64,000 bases of DNA from Shewanella polaris (lineage in GTDB: Bacteria > Pseudomonadota > Gammaproteobacteria > Enterobacterales > Shewanellaceae). Positions 9,438 to 18,336 of this stretch are shown here, one piece after another (the stretch's first letter is position 1; the number at the start of each line of letters is the position of its first letter). The position numbers and the translations under genes were made by a program. Location of the stretch: contig NZ_CP041036.1 of NCBI RefSeq assembly GCF_006385555.1, positions 806,001-870,000 of the forward strand. Reading direction: 5' to 3'. The notes under the pieces are model-generated. The model saw only the letters and a program-made list of their open reading frames with translations, was not told the origin of the DNA and searched no databases.

Positions 9438-9635
9438 TTAATTTTTACTGCGTAAAGACTCTAACTCTAATGTTATTGCTGCTATCTCTTTGCTTGGTAC
9501 ACCTGGTCGTTTAGTCAATGACTCAAGCTTTTTCTCTTTAAGTTGTTGCAGTTGCTTAGTTTCTGTAGCACTAAGTTGTTGTTTATCTTCTAATGCGTAA
9601 ATTTGTTCGTTTAGACTGTTGATTTAAAGTGTCAT
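9438..9635 (-). pseudogene. Small coiled-coil ORF interrupted by a nonsense codon
   Basis: Reading leftward from an ATG at 9635, codon 4 is TAA and the frame then stays open for about 62 codons to a stop at 9438. The product is Glu/Gln/Lys-rich and looks like a short coiled coil (LNEQIYALEDKQQLSATE, ... LQQLKEKKLESL). A single CAA to TAA change would explain the stop. No good ribosome-binding site is visible and I do not recognise the family, so chance openness cannot be excluded. It fills most of the gap between mdh and the SDR gene. Confidence 0.3.
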
Positions 9636-9677
9636 TAACTTAGCAGATTTGAATGTGTTGACTAAATCGATGTTCCA

Positions 9678-10520
9678 TTACCAACTTATCTCTTTGCCTT
9701 GCCAATCTAAGTAACTGGCTTCGCCATTGGGCTCAATATTAACCATGATGTTATACAGCTGGCTGGCGACAAATTCAGGGGTAAAAAGCTTGCCTGCGGG
9801 TACGTTAGCCTGAAAAGGTTTTGATAATGGTGTGTCAGTAGTGCCAGGGTGAAACGCAATGAGTTTGACTCGTTTAAGTCGTCTGGCATATTCCACCGCA
9901 GTGGTTTTAATAAGCATGTTTAACGCAGCTTTTGAGGCGCGATAGCCGTACCAGCCGCCAAGTCTGTTGTCTGAAATGCTGCCAACGCGGGCACTCAAAA
10001 TACTGATTACACACTTGGGGTTGTCGATCTTATGAGGTTGCTGTAGCAGTAACTCAGTTAAGGCGCTTAGCCATAACATGGGCACAATACTGTTAGCGTA
10101 AAATAGTTGCTGTAGGGCATCACTATTAATGTCTTCAATGCGTTTTTCAGGCATCAAATGAGTTGTGCCTGTGTTTTCGTTATCGGTGGTTTCATTAGTC
10201 GTTTTAGAATGCAAAATGCCGTTACATATGATGATTTTTGTAATGGTGCCGACCATCGATGACATCTCAGCAATACAAGTTGAAATAGAGGCTTGCTGAT
10301 AATCACAGCTAACATGGTGGTGAGTGACATTTTGGGTCATATTGTCTGCAAGTGTAGGCCGTGTCATTGCAGGCGGTATCAGTGAAGATTGACGACTCAC
10401 GGAGATAATGGTCAAGGGTAAATCGTGTTCTTTTTCTGATATGGCTTGGTTAATAAAAGCTTGGGCAATGAATGATGACGCGCCAACCACAATAATTGTT
10501 TCTGTCGTTGAATCGCTCAT
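9678..10520 (-). CDS. SDR family oxidoreductase (CsgA/C-factor-like)
   Basis: 280-residue short-chain dehydrogenase. The N-terminal dinucleotide loop is atypical (VVGASSFIAQAF rather than TGxxxGxG). Downstream landmarks are ICNGILHS (NAG-like), the catalytic Ser in SILSARVGS and the YxxxK motif YGYRASKAALN; AFHPGTTDTPLSKPF is the typical PG-x-x-x-T loop. The residues before YxxxK (DNRLGGWYGYRASK) match the C-factor type of SDR. Substrate unknown. It is 11 bp downstream of the DCC-family gene, so the two are probably an operon. Confidence 0.85.
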   Translation of the reverse strand: MSDSTTETIIVVGASSFIAQAFINQAISEKEHDLPLTIISVSRQSSLIPPAMTRPTLADNMTQNVTHHHVSCDYQQASISTCIAEMSSMVGTITKIIICNGILHSKTTNETTDNENTGTTHLMPEKRIEDINSDALQQLFYANSIVPMLWLSALTELLLQQPHKIDNPKCVISILSARVGSISDNRLGGWYGYRASKAALNMLIKTTAVEYARRLKRVKLIAFHPGTTDTPLSKPFQANVPAGKLFTPEFVASQLYNIMVNIEPNGEASYLDWQGKEISW

Positions 10521-10531
10521 ACTGTTTGTCC

Positions 10532-10924
10532 TTATTTGATGTTACAGCTGCCGTTATCACAGCGTTTCTTACCTGTAAGCAAATAAGATATACGGTAACG
10601 ATTACGGGCAAAGGCTAAATACGCGAGGTCAGCAACAGGTTTGATGAGCGGCAAACGTAATAATTTTATCCAACCATGCTTACCCGTTAAACCCCATGCT
10701 TTGGCTGTTACATCTAAGCCATACAACCAACTACCGTCAGCTTGTAATCCATGTAGTACCGTATTAGCTTTTACGACATCTAAGTCAGGGAAACGCTGAT
10801 TAATATCAGCGGCGTTAATGTCTTCAAGGCCGATGCGGTTTAAATTGTCATGACGCTTTAATTGCTTCATTTCATTAAGACACAGCGGGCAAGTGCCATC
10901 GTAAAAAATAGTTAGTTCCATCAT
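10532..10924 (-). CDS. DCC family thiol-disulfide oxidoreductase-like protein (DUF393)
   Basis: 130 residues with the family signature DGTCPLCLNEMKQLKRHD at residues 10-27 (DxxCPLC), a thioredoxin-like fold predicted to carry a redox-active or structural CxxC. WGLTGKHGWIKLLRLPLIKPVADLAYLAFARNRY is the typical C-terminal part, and CDNGSCNIK adds two more cysteines. ATGATG at the start leaves two possible first codons 3 bases apart behind GAGGT. Role unknown for the family; it is co-transcribed with the SDR gene. Confidence 0.85.
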   Translation of the reverse strand: MMELTIFYDGTCPLCLNEMKQLKRHDNLNRIGLEDINAADINQRFPDLDVVKANTVLHGLQADGSWLYGLDVTAKAWGLTGKHGWIKLLRLPLIKPVADLAYLAFARNRYRISYLLTGKKRCDNGSCNIK

Positions 10925-11113
10925 TTACCTCATTTATGTCTAATGCTTGTTGAACACACTTATTGAACACAGATCGTAACCATTGTACGCCCCAAACGCC
11001 AAGCCAGTTTACTTTAGTTGGTATGTTCAAAATTTTAGTCAAATCGTTTCGGTTTATGATCTTTTTATTTCAGCTAGGCGTATAGTTTAAAAACAAATCA
11101 TAAGGGCTGAATC

Positions 11114-11476
11114 ATGCCATTAAGCCAAGCAATCATTAAAGTCACTAATTTACGTTTGCGTACCTTTATTGGTTTTAACCAAGACGAACGCGACAAGCAA
11201 CAAGATGTGGTGATCAACATTGAGATCCATTATCCAGCCGATCGATCGTTTCAAACCGACGACGTTGCCGACGCGCTAAACTACAAAGTGATCACCAAAA
11301 AAGTGATCCAACATGTCGAAGAAGGTCGTTTCTTGTTATTAGAAAAGCTGGTTGCTGACGTATTAGATATTTGTCGTGAACACCCCAGTGTAACCTTGGC
11401 AAGAGTGACCATCGATAAGCCCCATGCACTGCGTTTTGCCGATTCAGTGTCGTTATCTTTAGAGTACCAAGCCTAA
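11114..11476 (+). CDS. folX: Dihydroneopterin triphosphate 2'-epimerase
   Basis: 120-residue FolB/FolX fold enzyme. [23 protein letters not shown] at the N-terminus and the Lys in [13 protein letters not shown] match FolX more than FolB. It epimerises dihydroneopterin triphosphate to the monapterin form. It is followed after 21 bp by folE and then by folM, the three steps from GTP to tetrahydromonapterin, the cofactor used by bacterial phenylalanine hydroxylase. The RBS is aagggc ahead of ATG 11114. Confidence 0.92.
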   Translation: MPLSQAIIKVTNLRLRTFIGFNQDERDKQQDVVINIEIHYPADRSFQTDDVADALNYKVITKKVIQHVEEGRFLLLEKLVADVLDICREHPSVTLARVTIDKPHALRFADSVSLSLEYQA

Positions 11477-11497
11477 TCATTATTTAAGGATGTTATT

Positions 11498-12166
11498 ATG
11501 ACCACCATTAATGACATAACTCGCGCAGAGTTGTCTGCAGAAGCATTGAAAGTACAGCAAGCATTAGTCGCCCACGGACTTGAAACACCACTTATTCCAA
11601 ATGATATGACCAGTGAACAAAAGTATCAGCGTATTAAAGGCTTAATGACCGAAGTGGTATCCACATTAGGGCTAGATTTAACCGATGACAGCTTAGCTGA
11701 AACCCCGCATCGTATTGCTAAAATGTACGTTAATGAGATTTTCTCGGGCCTCGATTATGCTAATTTTCCTAAAATAACCCAAATTGATAATAAAATGGGT
11801 GTTGAAGAAATGGTTAAAATTAGCAACATCAGTGTGGTCAGTACCTGTGAACATCACTTTATTACCATCGACGGCTTCGCCAAAGTGGCTTATATACCCA
11901 AAGATAATATTATTGGTTTATCTAAAATTAACCGTATCGTGCGATTTTTTGCTCAGCGTCCACAAGTGCAAGAGCGGTTAACTCAGCAGATTTTAGTGGC
12001 CCTGCAAACGTTACTGGCGACTAATGATGTAGCCGTGAGCATTAACGCGACCCATTATTGCGTAAAATCTCGTGGCATTATGGACACCTCATCAAGCACA
12101 CAAACCACTGCGCTTGGCGGCTGCTTTAAGGCCAATCCCGCTAGCCGAGCCGAGTTTCTAGCATAA
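11498..12166 (+). CDS. folE: GTP cyclohydrolase I
   Basis: 222-residue FolE1, making dihydroneopterin triphosphate from GTP. The zinc and active-site motif [12 protein letters not shown] is near residue 114, [26 protein letters not shown] near 143, and the second Cys region [24 protein letters not shown] near 186. The start at 11498 lies 7 bases after an aagga site. It is coupled to folX, so this copy probably feeds monapterin synthesis rather than being the only folate enzyme. Confidence 0.96.
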   Translation: MTTINDITRAELSAEALKVQQALVAHGLETPLIPNDMTSEQKYQRIKGLMTEVVSTLGLDLTDDSLAETPHRIAKMYVNEIFSGLDYANFPKITQIDNKMGVEEMVKISNISVVSTCEHHFITIDGFAKVAYIPKDNIIGLSKINRIVRFFAQRPQVQERLTQQILVALQTLLATNDVAVSINATHYCVKSRGIMDTSSSTQTTALGGCFKANPASRAEFLA

Positions 12167-12254
12167 GGTCTAGCGTAACTTTTAGCATAACTTTTAACAT
12201 GACGTTTAGACATAATCAGCCTGAACTCAAAGTGGCTAGTACCACAGCTTTTAA

Positions 12255-12286
12255 AAATGACTTCACATATTGAAGTCATTTTTTTT
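12255..12286 (+). terminator. Terminator-like hairpin after folE
   Basis: AATGACTTCA-CATAT-TGAAGTCATT stem followed by eight T. It lies between folE and folM, so folM may have its own promoter or depend on readthrough. Confidence 0.75.
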
Positions 12287-12401
12287 ATGAACATACTATC
12301 GATTGTCATTATTAGGCGGTAGGATGGTTTACGTCGAGATAACCATCTAATTTAATTATGATAAAGGCTCAATGTATCGAGCTAAAAATAAAGAGAATAT
12401 T

Positions 12402-13130
12402 ATGGAACGTACAATACTGATCACTGGCGTAGGTAAACGCATAGGCTATGCACTGGCTAAATATTATTTGGCCCAAGGTCATCAGGTCATTGGCACCTAT
12501 CGCACCCATTATGACAGTATTGAGCAGCTCGGTAAGTTGGGGGCAAGCTTGCACTCATGTGACTTAACCGATCCGACTGCCATTGATGCATTAGTCAATC
12601 ATATCAACCAACATCACGATAGCCTCGATACCATTATTCATAATGCGTCTGACTGGTTACCCGACAACAGCGGTTTAAGTCCAGCTGAGACTATGGCGAG
12701 AATGATGCAAATTCATGTTTCAGCGCCGTATCAAATCAATCTTGCTTTAGCACCATTATTGATTAATGCAGCTAAAACCAATGATGACAGTATTGGTGCC
12801 AGCAACATTATTCACATGACCGACTTTGTTGCCGAAAAGGGCAGTAAAAAGCATATCGCCTACGCTGCCAGTAAAGCTGCACTTCATAACATGACACTCT
12901 CGTTTGCTAGCTTGTTAGCACCGCATGTCAAAGTGAACTCTATTGCCCCAGCAATGATTTTATTTAATGAAGATGACGGTGAGGCATACAAAGCCAAAGC
13001 ATTGGCTAAAGCCATATTGCCCAAAGAAGCTGGTAATGCCGAAATCATGTCTTTGGTCGACTACCTACTGGGCAGCCATTATGTAACGGGTCGAAGTTAT
13101 GCTGTCGATGGTGGCAGACATTTAAAATAA
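12402..13130 (+). CDS. folM: Dihydromonapterin reductase (FolM, SDR)
   Basis: About 242 residues. The cofactor loop is ITGVGKRIGYALAKYY (GxxxRIG, the pteridine-reductase pattern), with HNASDWLPD for the NNAS-like motif and IAYAASKAALHNM for YxxxK. The short insert and the GKRIG loop point to pteridine reductases rather than FabG. It reduces dihydromonapterin to tetrahydromonapterin with NADPH. The ATG at 12402 has aaagagaat upstream. It is 235 bp downstream of folE with a terminator between. Confidence 0.88.
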   Translation: MERTILITGVGKRIGYALAKYYLAQGHQVIGTYRTHYDSIEQLGKLGASLHSCDLTDPTAIDALVNHINQHHDSLDTIIHNASDWLPDNSGLSPAETMARMMQIHVSAPYQINLALAPLLINAAKTNDDSIGASNIIHMTDFVAEKGSKKHIAYAASKAALHNMTLSFASLLAPHVKVNSIAPAMILFNEDDGEAYKAKALAKAILPKEAGNAEIMSLVDYLLGSHYVTGRSYAVDGGRHLK

Positions 13131-13178
13131 TTCATAAAACGACAAGCGGTAATGTGTGCTGCAAAGTTGACGCAATTT

Positions 13179-13208
13179 TATAATGGACTTCTAGACGGCT
13201 AGTTGCTA
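13179..13208 (+). promoter_or_regulatory. metY promoter with MetJ-like operator
   Basis: A TATAAT -10 box at 13179-13184 is followed by consecutive 8-mers GGACTTCT and AGACGGCT; the second differs by one base from the Met-box consensus AGACGTCT and the first by two. MetJ binds tandem 8-mers, so repression of metY by S-adenosylmethionine is likely. No convincing -35 was found at the right spacing. Confidence 0.5.
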
Positions 13209-13259
13209 GTGTAGATATTAATCAATATCCACACTCGCTATTATCGAAAGGAAGTCACT

Positions 13260-14567
13260 ATGTCTGCAGAAAACATGAAGCTGGAATCATTGGCGTTACA
13301 TTATGGTTACGAGTCTGAAGCAACAACCAAAGCTGCAGCCGTGCCGATTTATCAAACCACCTCATATACCTTCGATGATACCCAGCACGGTGCCGACCTG
13401 TTCGACTTAAAAGTGGCTGGCAATATTTATACTCGCATAATGAATCCAACCACCAGCGTACTTGAGCAACGTTTAGCCGCAATTGAAGGCGGTATCGGTG
13501 CGCTTGCAGTGGCGTCTGGCATGGCCGCCATTACTTATGCTATCCAAGCATTAACCCAAGTGGGCGACAACATTGTCAGTACCAGCCAGTTGTATGGCGG
13601 CACGTATAACTTATTTGCCCATACACTGCCACGTCAAGGCGTTGAAGTCCGTATGGCTGCGTTTGATGACTTTGATGGTCTCGATGCGCTAATTGATGAC
13701 AACACCAAAGCCCTGTTTTGCGAATCAATTGGTAACCCGGCCGGTAATATTGTCGACTTACAACGTTTAGCCGATATTGCTCACAAACACGGGGTGCCAT
13801 TAATTGTCGATAACACTGTGGCTACGCCTGTGTTGTGCCGTGCATTTGATCATGGTGCCGACATTGTTATCCATTCGCTCACTAAATACATTGGCGGTCA
13901 CGGTACAACCATTGGTGGGGTGATTATTGACTCGGGTAAATTTGACTGGGTTGCCAACAAAAAACGCTTTGCGATACTTAATGAGCCAGATCCGTCTTAT
14001 CACGGCGTGGTGTATACAGACGCCTTTGGGCCTGCTGCCTACATTGGCCGTTGCCGTGTTGTGCCACTGCGTAATACTGGCGCAGCATTATCACCACACA
14101 GTTCATTTTTGTTACTTCAAGGCTTAGAAACCCTCAGTTTACGCATGGAACGTCATTGCAGTAATGCGCTCACGCTAGCTGAATATTTACAACAGCATCC
14201 TAGTATTAGTTGGGTTAATTACGCAGCACTGCCAGACAGCCCTCATCATGCAACTTGCCAAAAAATCACTGGTGGTAAAGCCTCTGGTATTATTAGTTTT
14301 GGTATTAAAGCTGATAACGCAGAAGCGGGTAAAGTGGCTGGTGGTAAGTTTATTGATGCACTGCAAATGGTGCTGCGTTTGGTGAATATTGGCGACGCTA
14401 AATCGCTGGCTTGTCATCCTGCCAGTACAACGCATCGTCAACTTAGCGGGGCAGAATTAGCTAAAGCTGGAGTGTCAGAAGATTTAGTGCGTATTTCTGT
14501 GGGTATTGAGCACATAGACGACATCATTGCCGATGTCAGCCAAGCATTAGAGAAAGCAATTGTGTAA
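13260..14567 (+). CDS. metY: O-acetylhomoserine sulfhydrylase / aminocarboxypropyltransferase
   Basis: 435-residue Cys/Met metabolism PLP enzyme. MKLESLALHYGYE at the start and YQTTSYTFDDTQHGADLF are typical of MetY; SGMAAITYAI, YGGTYNLF and the PLP-lysine motif HSLTKYIGGHGTTIGG near residue 205 are clear. The roughly 60-residue insert after the lysine (YTDAFGPAAYIGRCRV) separates MetY from MetB/MetC. It makes homocysteine from O-acetylhomoserine and sulfide. The RBS gaaagga precedes ATG 13260. It is monocistronic, with a terminator after it and a Met-box-like site before it. Confidence 0.95.
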   Translation: MSAENMKLESLALHYGYESEATTKAAAVPIYQTTSYTFDDTQHGADLFDLKVAGNIYTRIMNPTTSVLEQRLAAIEGGIGALAVASGMAAITYAIQALTQVGDNIVSTSQLYGGTYNLFAHTLPRQGVEVRMAAFDDFDGLDALIDDNTKALFCESIGNPAGNIVDLQRLADIAHKHGVPLIVDNTVATPVLCRAFDHGADIVIHSLTKYIGGHGTTIGGVIIDSGKFDWVANKKRFAILNEPDPSYHGVVYTDAFGPAAYIGRCRVVPLRNTGAALSPHSSFLLLQGLETLSLRMERHCSNALTLAEYLQQHPSISWVNYAALPDSPHHATCQKITGGKASGIISFGIKADNAEAGKVAGGKFIDALQMVLRLVNIGDAKSLACHPASTTHRQLSGAELAKAGVSEDLVRISVGIEHIDDIIADVSQALEKAIV

Positions 14568-14593
14568 ACCCATTTTTAGTCTAATCAGTAACT

Positions 14594-14632
14594 AAAAAGC
14601 CCCATCAATAGCGTGTATTGATGGGGCTTTTT
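14594..14632. terminator. Bidirectional terminator between metY and fau
   Basis: 17-bp perfect stem (AAAAAGCCCCATCAATA with its complement) around a 5-base loop; A and T runs on both sides serve both convergent genes. Confidence 0.93.
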
Positions 14633-14652
14633 ATTACGAAACGGTAGCTATT

Positions 14653-15348
14653 TTAAATAGCTAATCTTCTCGTTGGGGTAATAATCACTGGTAAAGGAAT
14701 ATCCCAAAAATCAGTTGGAACCTGGCTCACTTGTTGGCAATCATGGGCAAACCCGACGGCTAATGGTTTGTTGTTGGTCACTTGTGCCAAGGTGCGATCG
14801 TAATAACCACTGCCCATGCCCATGCGATTACCATGTTCATCAAATGCCACCATAGGAGTGATAATCATATCGAGTTTGTCTACAGGGATAATGTGTTGCA
14901 CATTCAGTTGCGGCTCGCTAATACCATATTTGTTATTAACCATCACAGAGTCTCGGTCATAACGCACAAACAGTAAATGCCCTTTACTAAACGGATGAAT
15001 GCATGGCAAATAGAGGTTAATGTCTAGTTCCCATAATGCTTCAATGAGTTTTTGGGTGGCGAGTTCACCATCTTGGGTAAAATACAATGCAACGTGCTGA
15101 GCTGACTGCGCCTGAATTTCGGCGAGCATATGACGGCTGGCGATTAACGCTAATTGATTTTGTTCTTCAGAGCTGAGGCTATTACGTTCTTGTCTGATAT
15201 GACGACGGATATTATCACGGCTCATGTCTGTACTATCAAATAATGGATCTTCAAGTTCTGTTGGTTTGGCAAAGTAGCTAATGCGTGCCGAAGAGGTTGA
15301 CGTAACAGGACGGTGATCCTTGTTAGTCATAAAACGCGAGATACTCAT
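14653..15348 (-). CDS. fau: 5-formyltetrahydrofolate cyclo-ligase
   Basis: YgfA/MTHFS family, ATP-dependent conversion of 5-formyl-THF to 5,10-methenyl-THF. The C-terminal signature DEHGNRMGMGSGYYDRTLA is clear, as are the N-terminal RRHIRQERNSLSSEEQ helix and YLPCIHPFSKGHLLFVRYD. Family members are about 180-200 residues and the conserved part starts near MSRDNIRRHIR (15225), so a 45-residue leader precedes it. Possible starts are 15369, 15366, 15348 and 15225; 15348 has a GGAG about 12 bases upstream. In gammaproteobacteria this gene normally lies right after zapA and 6S RNA; here a 6-kb cluster separates them. Confidence 0.9.
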   Translation of the reverse strand: MSISRFMTNKDHRPVTSTSSARISYFAKPTELEDPLFDSTDMSRDNIRRHIRQERNSLSSEEQNQLALIASRHMLAEIQAQSAQHVALYFTQDGELATQKLIEALWELDINLYLPCIHPFSKGHLLFVRYDRDSVMVNNKYGISEPQLNVQHIIPVDKLDMIITPMVAFDEHGNRMGMGSGYYDRTLAQVTNNKPLAVGFAHDCQQVSQVPTDFWDIPLPVIITPTRRLAI

Positions 15349-15503
15349 GTGTAGGGAGGACTCCATCACTTATAAATGAAATTAAAAACGATAATCAACA
15401 AACAACTCAAAGTAGGTTATCGCGTTCTGAAAAGATATGAAAGCACTGGTTGATAGTCGGTTAACGTAGAATCATTTTGCATCAAACTAAACCAACAAAT
15501 CAA

Positions 15504-15540
15504 AATGCAGCATAATTTTATTACATTATGCTGCATTGTT
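15504..15540 (-). terminator. Terminator of the 15.5-21.5 kb cluster
   Basis: 13-bp perfect inverted repeat (AATGCAGCATAAT and complement) with an 8-base loop, just after the stop of the leftward gene at 15563. Confidence 0.75.
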
Positions 15541-15562
15541 TTAATCAAAGGAAACTGGCGTG

Positions 15563-17455
15563 TTATTTATCCATATTCATTGATTTTAGTAGCACTGGAC
15601 TATCGTAATCCGCCACCATGGTCTTTGCTTTTAACCAAAATTTTCTACGTGTTAAAAAGTAAGTAAAGCTGATTGATAACAAGCCCCACTCAATTAAATT
15701 ATGCGCCATAAAATCTAAACCAGATGATAATAACACAGCCACTTCGCTAACGTAATTAGCATGGTTTGCAATAAAACCATAAGTCGGGTTAATGAAGAAA
15801 AAACCATATTGAAGGGCACAATAAATACCAATGCCAGCAATCAAGCCAAACAGTTTGCTGTACCACTTTTCTGGCCATTTTACACCAATCACCAGTAAGT
15901 AAAGTCCAACCAGTAATGAGCCACTAACAAGCGTGCTCGCTATTGTGGGTGAACGGTTAAGCAGGTCAACTATGTTGTAATAAAGAGTAAAAGCGAAATG
16001 TGGTAACAACAGTGTAATGCTGATAGCTAAAATCCATATTTTAGCTTTACTAATACTTTTCCAATACCAGGTCTTAATACTTTGGTAGCTTAACCACAGT
16101 AACCCAAGTACAAAAGCGTAATTAACAAAAGCGGGTAGCCCGAAAAGGCCAAATTTCATCGTCAATAACGCCATCATCCATTCAGGTATTTGAGTCACAC
16201 TCATGCGATTACCTGAATCAACTGCAAATGAAGGGTATAGCAGCGCGATTAACATCCCTAAAGTAAAGAATAAATAAGTGTATTTAATCAAGCTCAAGAA
16301 CATGTTTGGTGCAATACCTTTAACACTGTGTTTTTTTAATTGTGTCACTAAGTTTTGGTAATTAGATATTACAGCGTCTTTAATTTCAGTAGACACCCAG
16401 TTTTCATCTAATAGTGCAATTTGGCTGTTGGTTACATTGGCTTCAATAATGTTTTTAACAGCAGGCGTTGCTAATGCCATTTTGTCTGCCGATTGACTGC
16501 CGCCAGCCATTTTCTGTGCCACACTCCATACCGCTGGGTCATAAACTCCACCAGCATTATGGGTAGTATCTTTTTTACCTGCAAAGCACATCTTGGTATC
16601 GACTTTATCAATCGTAGCGGTAAATTGTAGTGTTGGCAGTTTAGCGGTAAAAGCGAAAATAAAGGTACAGCCATCCAAGGTGCCTTCAACATCAACTTCA
16701 GTTATCTCAGTTAAATGATAGACCAAGTTTAAACCGTTATTTTTAACAAACTCAGAGGTCCATTCGTGGTAATCGTTGCTGTTATAAGCCCATTTAGTGC
16801 TACGTTTTGCATCACCGTCAATGGTGTAACTGTAATAGAGATAACCACCACCATTACAAGTATTACACGTTACCGAGCCTGAGCCACCGCAAGTATGACA
16901 CGTTGTTTTACCTCGTCCCCAACAGGACGAACATGATTCTGTAGTATAAACAGTGCGATTATTGTAACTATCGTAACGCGACACACTAACGCGACCACTA
17001 CCACTACAACGATTACAAGAATTACTGCCAGAACCATAACAACTAGAACAGCTTTGTGTGCCAGAACCACTGCAGTTGTAACACAACTTACTGCCTACAT
17101 AGGTTTCTGGTGCAGATTTTAGGTCTCTATTCCTTATTAAGAAATTGCTAGATATATCAGGACCAAGAATCTTTAAAAAGCGATCGTTAAATAACGTGTT
17201 CTGTCCGCTAGCGTACTCTTTAGCTTTTTCATGGGCACAATCCCGAGCATTCGATGCCGTGCCAGATTTAATCCCTGACGGACAATAGCCTCCATGTTCG
17301 TGTGTACTCACCCCAACTTCGATAGTCCACCCAAAGGTAAACTTAAGTTGAGGAAGCTTTTCTTGTTCATTGCTTAATTTTATTGGTACATCGACACCCG
17401 TGAGCTCTTTACCGTTACGGCGAATAAAATCTTGGAATTGTTCTAATTTACTCAC
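15563..17455 (-). CDS. Membrane protein with six DnaJ-type CxxCxGxG zinc motifs
   Basis: About 630 residues, unknown function. Residues 125-204 carry six CxxCxGxG-type motifs (CYNCSGSG, CSSCYGSG, CNRCSGSG, CSSCWGRG, CHTCGGSG, CNTCNGGG), compared with four in DnaJ, with a Tyr/Asn-rich insert after the third. A beta-rich soluble part follows (about 205-380), then about six hydrophobic segments from 385 to the end. No J domain and no signal peptide. The GTG at 17455 is chosen because AGGAAG sits 7-8 bases upstream; a TTG at 17476 would overlap this site. It is the last gene of the leftward cluster, 44 bp after the preceding frame. Confidence 0.72.
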   Translation of the reverse strand: MSKLEQFQDFIRRNGKELTGVDVPIKLSNEQEKLPQLKFTFGWTIEVGVSTHEHGGYCPSGIKSGTASNARDCAHEKAKEYASGQNTLFNDRFLKILGPDISSNFLIRNRDLKSAPETYVGSKLCYNCSGSGTQSCSSCYGSGSNSCNRCSGSGRVSVSRYDSYNNRTVYTTESCSSCWGRGKTTCHTCGGSGSVTCNTCNGGGYLYYSYTIDGDAKRSTKWAYNSNDYHEWTSEFVKNNGLNLVYHLTEITEVDVEGTLDGCTFIFAFTAKLPTLQFTATIDKVDTKMCFAGKKDTTHNAGGVYDPAVWSVAQKMAGGSQSADKMALATPAVKNIIEANVTNSQIALLDENWVSTEIKDAVISNYQNLVTQLKKHSVKGIAPNMFLSLIKYTYLFFTLGMLIALLYPSFAVDSGNRMSVTQIPEWMMALLTMKFGLFGLPAFVNYAFVLGLLWLSYQSIKTWYWKSISKAKIWILAISITLLLPHFAFTLYYNIVDLLNRSPTIASTLVSGSLLVGLYLLVIGVKWPEKWYSKLFGLIAGIGIYCALQYGFFFINPTYGFIANHANYVSEVAVLLSSGLDFMAHNLIEWGLLSISFTYFLTRRKFWLKAKTMVADYDSPVLLKSMNMDK

Positions 17456-17499
17456 GTAATACTTCCTATAAATCAATGCGTGATGAATGGTTTACTTTT

Positions 17500-18336
17500 T
17501 TATGACTGCTTGGTCGAATTGGCTAATGACAAATTGATATTAAAATCAGTTTCATCGGCTTTTAAGTACACCCATTTTCTAATAGGTGTATATCCAGGCG
17601 CGGTGATTTTAATGTCATAACTGCCAGCAGGTAACATCATGCCTGCTTTATATTTGGGTTTAATATTCATTACTGACACTTTGGCATTGGCGATATTACT
17701 TGTGATGCTAAGGGGTAATAAAGCCGCTTTATTAGACGCGTTTTTAACCACTTTAGTTGAATCATGTACAGGCATTACCGCTGAGTCAAAGCGGTTAATC
17801 GGCTCACTGATTGCATTAAATCCTTTCGTAATAAATAAGCTCTGGTCTATGGATGAACCAATAGGTTGCACCATCGGCAGCGTCACTAATAACCATTTAA
17901 GGGTAAATGAAATAGTGGCGGAGTCATTCTTCTCCATTTGTTCAAAAAAGTAATGTACTGCAGAGCCTTTAGCTGTGTATTGATTACTGCCCATGGATAG
18001 CGGCACGACAAATATAGACGCTAATAATAATGTTGATATCGTCGGTTTTATAAAACGATTAGGCTTTGACTTTGACGCTGAGTCCATCCCCTTTGCCTGT
18101 ATCAGTTCCACGGCTTTCATCGGTAACTTTAATACGGTTAATAGCACCAGAACCAAACTTATCGACATCGAAATTGGCGGAATAATCGTTGATCTTAATG
18201 CCGATTTACCTGTTGATTCAAAAGAACCGCCATCGGCAAACTCAACTAGTTGGGCTTCGAGTACATTTAGATACTCGGTGGTTTTCCGTCGAATATTGGG
18301 TTCAATGATTTTCTGTTTAAACTCACGGTATTCCAA
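17500..18336 (-). pseudogene. C-terminal part of a frameshifted membrane protein, with PEGA-like domain
   Basis: An open frame of 278 codons whose only possible start is a TTG at 18336, right after an in-frame TGA and without a ribosome-binding site. It overlaps the end of the upstream frame by 70 bp. Two membrane segments (SISLVLVLLTVLKLPMKAV and ISTLLLASIFVVPLSMG) are followed by a C-terminal domain of PEGA type (SVMNIKPKYKAGMMLPAGSY, ITAPGYTPIRKWVYL). It reads naturally as the continuation of the 573-codon frame (LADW then EYREFKQKI) if one G is restored at about 18335-18340. It is therefore annotated as the second half of one broken gene, or of one gene with a sequencing error. Confidence 0.65.

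Noticed and set aside
18267..18336. TTG at 18336 as a true start of a separate gene
   Set aside because: No ribosome-binding site, directly behind a stop, and the protein reads on naturally from the upstream frame after one inserted base.
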